Of a stretch of 64,000 bases of DNA, positions 53,901 through 61,905 are shown one piece after another; position 1 is the stretch's first letter; each line of letters opens with the position of its first letter. Source of the stretch: Opitutales bacterium (GTDB taxonomy: Bacteria > Verrucomicrobiota > Verrucomicrobiia > Opitutales > T3Sed10-336); NCBI GenBank assembly GCA_007130045.1, contig SLTG01000021.1, forward strand, positions 1 through 64,000, written 5' to 3'. The notes under the pieces are model-generated. The model worked only from the letters and a program-made list of their open reading frames with translations. It ran no database searches and was not told the DNA's origin. A program made the translations under genes and the position numbers.

Positions 53901-54582
53901 CGCCATCCTGCTGGGGCCGATGGTGCTTTCGTTCATGTGGCTTATGGAACGGATCGATCCGCTCGCCTGGAATCCATCGCCCGGCAGCAGCGCCGCGATC
54001 GTGGCGCTGGTCGATGGCGACCATCTTGAGCCGCTGACCATCGAGCTTTCCGACTCGTTGCAACTCGCCCCCCATAGCTCTTTCGAGCAACAGGTGCCGC
54101 CCGTGCGCGAAACCCTTGAAGCGCTTCGGCAGCGCTGGCAGGCCGCGCCCTCGGGCGACAACAGCTTGCCTTGGGATGTTCGCGCCGCCGCCAGGCGCAC
54201 ACGTGCCGAGTTGCTTGACGACTTGCGCTCCTTCCTTGCGCAGCCGGTGCCGCCGCAAACGGTTGCGTGGACTGTTGATCTCCCGGAGGAACGGGGACGG
54301 TTTCCTGTTGTGATCCGTACAAGCGGAATGGATCCCGTCCATTTCAACCTTCTCGCCGGGGACGCGGCTCCCCCTTCGCCACCCATCGCATTCACGAGCG
54401 AGTCAGCGCCTATCCGCGAACTCAGCGTCGAATACCGCGAAGCCCGCATTCAAGATGACCGAGTGTTCGCGACTCCGTTTTCTCGTTTCGGATGGGCTTG
54501 GGACGTGGGCTGGCTCGGCGTCTATCTGCTCGTCTATCTCCCTGTCATGGTCGTCGTGCGGCGCGCGCTGCGACTGCCGTGA
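50968..54582 (+). CDS. Fusion of rifampin-phosphotransferase/PEP-synthase-like module with a C-terminal membrane domain (possibly DUF106/EMC3/Oxa1-like)
   Basis: PPDK-type ATP-grasp motifs [76 protein letters not shown]; swivelling His domain [41 protein letters not shown]; then several TM segments. GTG start at 50968, or ATG at 50971 overlapping the upstream TGA. Confidence 0.85.
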   Translation: [1204 protein letters not shown]

Positions 54583-54666
54583 AACCTCGCTCGCATCTGG
54601 ATTCCCGCCGCTCTGTATTGTGCCGGCGCCGGATCCCAACTATCGTCCCCGGAACCCACGAGCTTT

Positions 54667-56169
54667 TTAGCCTGATCTCCGAAATGCATAATCTCTAAGT
54701 CGCTTCCACCAACTGGTCCGGCTTCCCAGCGAAATGATGATTGCCAGCAGAAAGAGCAGCGCAAAGGGCCTGGTCATAAATGGCAGCAGCGACCCGTCAT
54801 GAACCGTAAGGGCACGGCGCAGGTTCTCGTCGAGGAGGGGCCCAAGGATCAGCCCGAGAATCAGCGGAGCCGCGGGATATTTCATTTCGGTGAGCAGGTA
54901 ATAAATCAGACCGATCCCCAGCATGATCCAGACGTCAAACAAGCTGAGGTTCAACGAATAGGCCCCAATCACACAGAGAACGGCGATGATCGGCATAAAT
55001 ATCCCGCGCGGAATGCTGAGGGCCTTTGCCACCACTCGCGTCAGCAACAAACCCCACGCCGACATGATGCAGGCGGCCACCAGCAGCATGGCGCCGATCT
55101 GGTAGATGAACCCGGGTGACTCGACGGCAAGCATCGGGCCGGGTCTGATCCCGTGCAGCCACAGCGCGCCCAACAGTACGGCGGTCGGTGGACTGCCCGG
55201 CACGGCAAGTGTCAACAGCGGGATCAACGCTCCGCCAATGGCCGCATTGTTGCCGGTCTCAGCCGCCAGAACCCCTTCATAAGAACCTTTGCCAAACTCC
55301 TCCGGATGTTTGCTTAACTTCCGCGCCACCCCGTAAGACCCCCAACTCGCAATGTCCTCCCCTACTCCGGGAATCGCCCCGATGCTTGTGCCGACGGCTC
55401 CCGAACGGAGCGAGGCCGGAATCAGTTTCTTGAAGTCCTTCCAGGTGGGAAGGATGCGTCCTGATTCAGCAATTACCACGTGCTTCGCATCCGGGGTTTT
55501 CATCGTCCGGATAATTTGCGGGATTCCGAAAACCCCAATCATAGCCGGCACCAGGGCTATTCCTGTCAACAGCATCGGCGTCTCAAAGGTGAACCGAGCG
55601 TATCCGTGGAGGGGATCGATACCGACCGTTGAGAGCAGAATTCCCAACACCCCGGCGATCCATCCCTTGATCGGCCAATCCTGCGAGGTAATCGAACCAC
55701 AAATCAAAATGCCGAACAACGCGAGCAGAGAAAATTCCACGGCGGTGAATCGCAGGGCCAACCGGCTGATCCAGGGCGCCAATGCCATGAGAATAATCAG
55801 CCCGAAAATCGTCCCCATCAGAGATCCAACAGTCGCGTAGCCCTTGGCCCTCCCTCCTTCCCCTTTGAGCGCCAATGGATACCCATCCATAGCCGTGGCC
55901 GCTGCGGAAGCGGTGCCCGGTATGTTCAACATGATCGCCGTAAACGAACCGCCGTAAATAGCTCCCACGTAGATCCCCAGCAGAACAATCAACGCCGCCT
56001 GCGTATCCAGTCCGTAGGTCACTCCCGTCAACAACGCGATGGCCAGGGTTGCCGTCAAACCGGGAAGCGCTCCGACCAGGATCCCCAGTACCGTGGCTCC
56101 GGCGAAGATCAGCAACGTCATCGGCGTCAATAACGCCAGGACTTCTTTGAAGAATGTTACGATCTCCAT
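54667..56169 (-). CDS. Tripartite tricarboxylate transporter large permease, TctA family
   Basis: GILVGALPGLTATLAIALLTGVTYGL, GIYVGAIYGGSFTAIMLNIPGTASAAATAMDGYPLALKGEGGRA, GVGEDIASWGSYGVARKLSKHPEEFGKGSYEGVLAAETGNNAAIGGALIPLLTLAVPGSPPTAVLLGAL. Confidence 0.95.
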   Translation of the reverse strand: MEIVTFFKEVLALLTPMTLLIFAGATVLGILVGALPGLTATLAIALLTGVTYGLDTQAALIVLLGIYVGAIYGGSFTAIMLNIPGTASAAATAMDGYPLALKGEGGRAKGYATVGSLMGTIFGLIILMALAPWISRLALRFTAVEFSLLALFGILICGSITSQDWPIKGWIAGVLGILLSTVGIDPLHGYARFTFETPMLLTGIALVPAMIGVFGIPQIIRTMKTPDAKHVVIAESGRILPTWKDFKKLIPASLRSGAVGTSIGAIPGVGEDIASWGSYGVARKLSKHPEEFGKGSYEGVLAAETGNNAAIGGALIPLLTLAVPGSPPTAVLLGALWLHGIRPGPMLAVESPGFIYQIGAMLLVAACIMSAWGLLLTRVVAKALSIPRGIFMPIIAVLCVIGAYSLNLSLFDVWIMLGIGLIYYLLTEMKYPAAPLILGLILGPLLDENLRRALTVHDGSLLPFMTRPFALLFLLAIIISLGSRTSWWKRLRDYAFRRSG

Positions 56170-56652
56170 CTAAGGAAGGGGAATTCGCGCCAAATGTTCG
56201 AATACAATGCCAATGGCGGTGGAAACAATCGCCGAGATCGAAAGAATCTTCCACCATGCCGTCGCCTTGAAGAGGAACATAAAGGCCACCAGAAATAAAA
56301 AACTGGCCAAAATGAAATGAACGCGCCCGAGCAACCCGAATACATAGACCATGAGAAGAAGGGCGGCCAGAGCGCTTCGTCCGGAAGCCGGATCGGCGAT
56401 CGCTGCCTTCAGCCGCGAAAAATCCTCGTGCTTCCAGGCTCCTCCTTCCTGAAAAGCGTGGAATGAAAGAGCGCTGCCCAGCAAAAACAGGACGATCGCG
56501 GCGGCGGCGGGCACCAGCCCCGGAGCCGTGTACCACCCGTCACGTTGAACGACGCTCAAATCCCAGCCAAGCTTGAGGCTCAGCGCGAATGCCGCCAACC
56601 CCAACGCGGCCAGCATAATGCCTGTAATGAAATCCGCTTTGCGCAACCACAT
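56170..56652 (-). CDS. Tripartite tricarboxylate transporter small permease, TctB family
   Basis: 160-aa protein with four hydrophobic segments directly upstream of the TctA homologue. Confidence 0.85.
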   Translation of the reverse strand: MWLRKADFITGIMLAALGLAAFALSLKLGWDLSVVQRDGWYTAPGLVPAAAAIVLFLLGSALSFHAFQEGGAWKHEDFSRLKAAIADPASGRSALAALLLMVYVFGLLGRVHFILASFLFLVAFMFLFKATAWWKILSISAIVSTAIGIVFEHLARIPLP

Positions 56653-56669
56653 TGATTTGTTCCGCGGAA

Positions 56670-57701
56670 TTACGGTCTGGCGATTCCATATCTCTCCGGC
56701 GAGTGCCGGGCAAGTTGCTCGTCGTATAGCAGCCAGGTCAGCCTGCTCTCTCTCTCGGCAAAAAGGGCGGACGCCTCCTCTCCCGAATAACCAAAAAGTT
56801 CGGAATGGCTCGCCTCGCCGAATTGTCTGATTTCATCCGAGTCCATGGCGCGCTTGAAGGCCCCCTCGATAGTCTCCAGAATTTCCGCAGGGGTATCCGC
56901 CGGCAAAGCGAACCCGATGTACTGGCGGAGCGGAAAATGATCCTTTAACTCAGGGAGCGGTCCGCTAATCGGCGGCAGTTCGCCGATTCCTTCGTATCGA
57001 CGCGGCTCCGTCTCCATGACGGCAAGAGGGCGGAGGTGTCCGGACCGCAGGAGTTCGACCTGTTCGCCCAGACCGGTCAGGACTACATCCACTTCGCCGG
57101 ATAGGGCCGCCACCTGCGACGGATGACTTCCCGGATAGGAAATCCAGCGGACCTGCAACCCGGCCGCCTTCGACATAACGAGGTATTGCTCGTGCCAGAC
57201 GGTTCCGGGAAATGCCGAAGCCATTCGGATTTGGTTCGGCCGGTCGCGAATAGCCGCAATCAGCTCCTCCAATGTATGATAGGGAGAATCAGCCGGTACC
57301 GACAAAATTCCCGGAGTCCCGCAAATCAGGAAGTAGTGCCAGTCCCGCGAGGTGGTCGAGTGAGCGCCGAACACCGGCATGGCCAGAGCGCCCTCCGACA
57401 TGCCAAACCAGGTATGTCCGTCACGCCGGGCATTCCATACATGATTCGCCGCCGAACCGCCCTGGGCTCCGGGTATGTTGAGCACGGATATGGTCGCGCC
57501 CAGTTCTCTTTCCATCACGTTCGCCATCGTTCGATTGGCCAAGTCCGTCGATCCGCCGGGCGAAGCAAACACGGCAACATTAATTGTTTTGCGCCCGGGC
57601 CATTCTCCGGCGTCCCGCCCGTTCGGTTCGGAATCGCATCCCCCGAGAAACAGGCCAATAAATAGGGTGGTTATTACAATGTAATGGGAGAGCGTTTTCA
57701 T
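56670..57701 (-). CDS. TctC/Bug-family tripartite tricarboxylate transporter substrate-binding lipoprotein
   Basis: Lipobox LFLGGCDSEP; INVAVFASPGGSTDLANRTMANVMERELGATISVLNIPGAQGGSAANHVWNARRDGHTW. Confidence 0.9.
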   Translation of the reverse strand: MKTLSHYIVITTLFIGLFLGGCDSEPNGRDAGEWPGRKTINVAVFASPGGSTDLANRTMANVMERELGATISVLNIPGAQGGSAANHVWNARRDGHTWFGMSEGALAMPVFGAHSTTSRDWHYFLICGTPGILSVPADSPYHTLEELIAAIRDRPNQIRMASAFPGTVWHEQYLVMSKAAGLQVRWISYPGSHPSQVAALSGEVDVVLTGLGEQVELLRSGHLRPLAVMETEPRRYEGIGELPPISGPLPELKDHFPLRQYIGFALPADTPAEILETIEGAFKRAMDSDEIRQFGEASHSELFGYSGEEASALFAERESRLTWLLYDEQLARHSPERYGIARP

Positions 57702-57896
57702 AGGTTCTGCATCGTATCGTAGTCTGGTTGAATTTCAAGAGGATGCGGGAATGCCCCGAACTCCTGTTGAAATCCTCGGGAGGATTTCCCGTGGTGGGTC
57801 AGTGTTTCATTGAGTGAGTGTCCGGTCAAGATGCTTCGATTCTCCGTTGGGTGAAAAAATCTGGCGTCTGCGGGCGTTGATGGTAGTCTTCTCGAC

Positions 57897-59915
57897 ATGG
57901 AAACCGGAAAAGCGACGAACGATTGGTGGGAGGGTCGCCCGTGGCGGTTGATCCAGACGAACCTGCGCGAGATTGACATGATCGACATTCGCGCCGATCA
58001 GGTCGTGCGGGACCTGGCGGACTTCCAGGCGACTGTGTTGATGATCAACACCGCGGGCATCATTGCGAGCTATCCGACACATCATCCGCTTCATTATCCG
58101 AGTCGGTTTCTACACGGCGACAGCCTGGAAGCGATCATTTCGGCCTGCCACGACGCGGGGATCCGGGTGATCGCGCGGACCGACTTTTCAAAGGTGCGCA
58201 GGCCGCTGTTCGAGAAGCATCCCGAATGGGCCTACCGCACCCAGGGAGGCGAGGTCGTGGATTACAACGGGGATGTACACGTTTGCATCAACGGCGCCTA
58301 CCAGCAGGAGGTTGCCCTGGAGATTATCAAAGAGCTGATCACTACTCTGCAAGTGGACGGCATCTTCATCAATATGGGCGGCTACCGGACGCGGGACTAC
58401 AGCGGCAACGAGTACGGAATCTGCCACTGTGAGAGCTGCTTGCGAGAGTTTCGAAAAGCGTTCGGATCGGATTTGCCCTCATCGACCGATATCGAGGATC
58501 CGGTCTTCCGCAAGCACGGGATCTTCCGGCGCGAAACCGTGCGCGCGCACCGGGAGAAGGTGGGACGCCTGATCGAACGGTTGCGTCCGGACATGTGTAT
58601 TGACAGTTACTTCGAAAGCGGGCGCGGGTTTATCCGGCGGGAGGCGAACACCGCCCTCGACCGCGCCCTGCCGCGCTGGCAGTACCACGCCTCCGAGAAC
58701 ACGCGGTGGGTCGTCGGCACGTATCCCGGCATGATCTCGTCGAACTCGACGGTGGACTTCATCGATTTTCCCACTCGGCACGTTGCGGTTTCGCCGCACC
58801 TCCAGAAACTCAGACTGGTACAATGCCTGGCGAACGGCGGCGCCCTTGACTACTATCTGATCGGCCGGATTGACAATCACGAGGATCGATCCGGCTTCGA
58901 ATCCGTCCGGGAGATATTCCACTACCATGCCGCCAACGAGTTCGCGTACCGCGACCTCGTCCCTCGCGCCACAATCGCGCTACTGAAGGACGGTATGTGC
59001 GATTCGGATGAATACAGGGGCTGGTTTCGGTTGCTTGTCGAAGAGCATCACCTGTTTGACGTCATTCTCGCGGATGCCGTCGGCGAACGCGACCTTAGCC
59101 GGTATTCGTGTATCGTGCTTCCCGACACTCAGTGCCTTGGCGATGGTCTGGCCCGTGCCATCGATCGCTTCGTCGAACAGGGAGGATGCCTGGTCGCCAC
59201 CGGGCGGAGCGGTTTCCGCGACGGGGATTTCGAGCCGCGGCCGGTTCCGGCGCTCGGATGCCGGGGGATGGCGGAAGCGCCTGAGATCGTTCCATCGATC
59301 CGCGGAGCGTACTTCCGCCTGGACGGGGAGGAGGGATTCCCCCGCTGTCGCGACACCCGGTTGCTGTTCGCGGACGATCTCTATGTAAACGGCGTGTACG
59401 AGGAGGGCTCTGTTCGTAGACTGCGGATGATCCCGCCGCAGCGATTCGGTCCACCGGAGCGTTGCTATGCCGACGTGGAGGGGTTCGACCCCGGGTTTCT
59501 GACGCGTCCTTACGGGAAGGGTCGATGCATCTACCTCCCATGGCTGCCGGGGAAGCTCTACCATCGACAGGGATACCCGAACACCGGCCTGTTTATGGGC
59601 GACCTGCTGGAACGTGAAGCGAATCTGGAGCCGGTGGGCGGGGAAATTCCGCCAATGGTCGAGGTGACCGTGCTCGACAAACGCGACGGCAGCGGATCGC
59701 TGATCCACCTTGTCAATCACTCGGGCCATTTCGGAGTCAGCTTCCACGCGCCCTTGCCAATACACGGCATAACGCTCAGGATTCCCTGGCCGGAGGCGCC
59801 CACCCTCGTGCGCAGTCTTCGAAGCGACGAGAAGATTCCCTTTGCTTGGGAAGACGGTCGGCTTATCCTCACCGTTACGGAGTTGGGTGATTTCGAGGCG
59901 CTTTCTCTGAGCTGA
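57897..59915 (+). CDS. Putative glycoside hydrolase (GHL6-like TIM barrel with beta-galactosidase trimerisation-like domain)
   Basis: RVIARTDFSKVRRPLFEKHPEWAYRTQGGEVVDYNGDVHVCINGAY, VDGIFINMGG, YGICHCESCLREFRKAFG; C-terminal LVNHSGHFGVSFHAPLPIHGITLRIPWP. Confidence 0.65.
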   Translation: METGKATNDWWEGRPWRLIQTNLREIDMIDIRADQVVRDLADFQATVLMINTAGIIASYPTHHPLHYPSRFLHGDSLEAIISACHDAGIRVIARTDFSKVRRPLFEKHPEWAYRTQGGEVVDYNGDVHVCINGAYQQEVALEIIKELITTLQVDGIFINMGGYRTRDYSGNEYGICHCESCLREFRKAFGSDLPSSTDIEDPVFRKHGIFRRETVRAHREKVGRLIERLRPDMCIDSYFESGRGFIRREANTALDRALPRWQYHASENTRWVVGTYPGMISSNSTVDFIDFPTRHVAVSPHLQKLRLVQCLANGGALDYYLIGRIDNHEDRSGFESVREIFHYHAANEFAYRDLVPRATIALLKDGMCDSDEYRGWFRLLVEEHHLFDVILADAVGERDLSRYSCIVLPDTQCLGDGLARAIDRFVEQGGCLVATGRSGFRDGDFEPRPVPALGCRGMAEAPEIVPSIRGAYFRLDGEEGFPRCRDTRLLFADDLYVNGVYEEGSVRRLRMIPPQRFGPPERCYADVEGFDPGFLTRPYGKGRCIYLPWLPGKLYHRQGYPNTGLFMGDLLEREANLEPVGGEIPPMVEVTVLDKRDGSGSLIHLVNHSGHFGVSFHAPLPIHGITLRIPWPEAPTLVRSLRSDEKIPFAWEDGRLILTVTELGDFEALSLS

Positions 59916-60424
59916 ATCCTCGATTATTCTCCTTGCATTCGTGTCGCGCGGGCCGGAACGTGAACCTCTCGACAACTCCCCCGCTGGGTGCGCCCCCTCT
60001 GCGCTCGAAAATCAGTCGTTGCCAAAAACCCGACTTGACTTTCCATGTCCGAAAATGATTTCCTCGCGGAATCGCACTTTATGCAGCTCATCGTCGCGAA
60101 GTGAAAGCAAACCTGACCTCCCGGTTCATTATTCAGCCTTAATCCTTCCGCATTTATGAAGTCCCTCCTCCTTAACCTCCCGCTCGGCGGCGACCCCGCC
60201 AAAATGCAATCTTCCACCGGTATTTGAAAGCCCGGCAACTGCCATTGTTTTAATGTCTGTTGCAATATTTGGCGCTTGCATGACGCTCAGTCCATCCTGA
60301 TGCATTTTGCGTTGAAATTTCAAAAAGGAAGGGCAAGCTTGGTTTAGGGTACGACGAATATGACCGGGGACTTGGGTGCATTTTTGTCAATCCTTGCTGT
60401 TCTCTGTTAAAATATAGGTAATTT

Positions 60425-61288
60425 ATGAATCTTGCATTAAACACGTTGGTTTACGAAGTTGGAAACAAAGGACCACAAGAGTCATTGAAAAGTGCTGCTG
60501 ATTTCGGGTTTAAGTATATAGAATATGCCGGAATTCGAAAAGGTAATCCCGCCACTCTTACTGCACAGCAAAAAAAAGAAGTTATCAAGATTGCTCACGA
60601 TAACGGACTGATCAGTTCGCAGATGCTTCTGGTTGCCACACAGGATACGGCGCATCCCGAGAAGAAAAAAAGGGACGCGGTCCTTGACTATATGAAAGAG
60701 TGCGCGGACATGCAGTTGGAGCTGCGCGGGAAACAGGTTCTGGTATGCTGGGGGGGCGGCTTGTATGAGTCGGGTGTCCCCAAGGAACAGTCATGGATGT
60801 ATATGGTGGAAAACATCCGGCGTTTTGGCGAATGGTGCATCGATAAGGATATATTGGTGGGCATAGAACTGGATCCTCATGTCTACTTCATATGCAATAG
60901 CACGGGAAAACTGGCTCAAGCTATTGAAGATATCGCGCTTCCCAACGTTTATCCGAATGTCGATGTCGGCCATTTGGTGATTACGCGTGAAAGTCCCGAA
61001 TCACTGGAAAAACTCTCGAACAGACTTCTGCATGTCCACTTAAGCGAAACAGAGTCATTTGCTCATACGAACAGTATTTTGGGAACAGGTTGCGTGGATT
61101 TCAAAGCCTACGTTGACAAACTTATCGACCTTGGGATAGAGGAGAACTGCAAAAAACATGGAGAACCCTGCGTGGCCGGTATAGAAATGGGCAGTGAAGC
61201 CAGTGGCGGTTTCGTGGAAGATCCTGACCGATGGGTAAAGGAGAGTCTTGGTTATCTGCAAAAGATACTTCCAGACCTCGAAAAGTAA
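60425..61288 (+). CDS. Sugar phosphate isomerase/epimerase-type TIM barrel protein
   Basis: LNTLVYEVGNKGPQESLKSAADFGFKYIEYAGI, VYPNVDVGHLVITRESPESLEKLSNRLLHVHLSE. Confidence 0.8.
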   Translation: MNLALNTLVYEVGNKGPQESLKSAADFGFKYIEYAGIRKGNPATLTAQQKKEVIKIAHDNGLISSQMLLVATQDTAHPEKKKRDAVLDYMKECADMQLELRGKQVLVCWGGGLYESGVPKEQSWMYMVENIRRFGEWCIDKDILVGIELDPHVYFICNSTGKLAQAIEDIALPNVYPNVDVGHLVITRESPESLEKLSNRLLHVHLSETESFAHTNSILGTGCVDFKAYVDKLIDLGIEENCKKHGEPCVAGIEMGSEASGGFVEDPDRWVKESLGYLQKILPDLEK

Positions 61289-61306
61289 ATCTCACATTGG
61301 ACCATT

Positions 61307-61759
61307 ATGAAAATTGTAATTGATGCGGACGAAGTAGCGGTTGACCTGAAAAAGACAATCATTGAACACTTGGAAAAGAAGGGCATTGAGGTTGTTGACC
61401 TTGAACATATCTCCAAACACCCCGGTGCGCACTATCCGGATGTCGGTTACAACCTGGCACTTAAGATTCAGTCCGGAGAATTTGAGAGAGGAATTTTGAT
61501 GTGCGGCACGGGTCAGGGCGTCGCCATGATTGCCAACAAGGTGGAAGGCGTTTACGCCGGAGCCTGCAATGATGTCTATTCAGCCGAGCGTATTCGCAAG
61601 AGTAATAATGCCCAAATATTGACCCTTGGATCTCGAGTGACGGGCCCCGAGTCAGCCAAGACGATTGTGGATGCCTGGCTCGAATCGGAGTTCCAGGGTG
61701 GAGGTTCACAGGAAAAGGTTGAGCAAATGCGGCGATTGGAGAATAAATCTTTCTCCTGA
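61307..61759 (+). CDS. RpiB/LacAB-family sugar-phosphate isomerase (Cys-type, MCGTGQG active site)
   Basis: MKIVIDADEVAVDLKKTIIEHLEKKGIEVVDL, GILMCGTGQGVAMIANKVEGVYAGACNDVYSAERIRKSNNAQILTLGSRV. Confidence 0.85.
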   Translation: MKIVIDADEVAVDLKKTIIEHLEKKGIEVVDLEHISKHPGAHYPDVGYNLALKIQSGEFERGILMCGTGQGVAMIANKVEGVYAGACNDVYSAERIRKSNNAQILTLGSRVTGPESAKTIVDAWLESEFQGGGSQEKVEQMRRLENKSFS

Positions 61760-61905
61760 TTCGCGTAAAATTCTCCGACGAGAATTTTTTCGATCTCAAT
61801 CGCGGCAACGTAAATCCTTTAATAGCGGCACAAAAATACCGGAAATTTAATTAACCAACGTAAAAATACGCCATTCCCGATACTTATTAATTACTAATTA
61901 AAAAA

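Noticed and set aside
53137-54342. 401-aa minus-strand ORF inside the dikinase fusion
   Set aside because: Antisense to the conserved His-domain; no protein-family features.
60129-60323. Minus-strand ORF MKFQRKMHQDGLSVMQAPNIATDIKTMAVAGLSNTGGRLHFGG...
   Set aside because: Could be a gene remnant at the GC shift, but no family recognised and very short.
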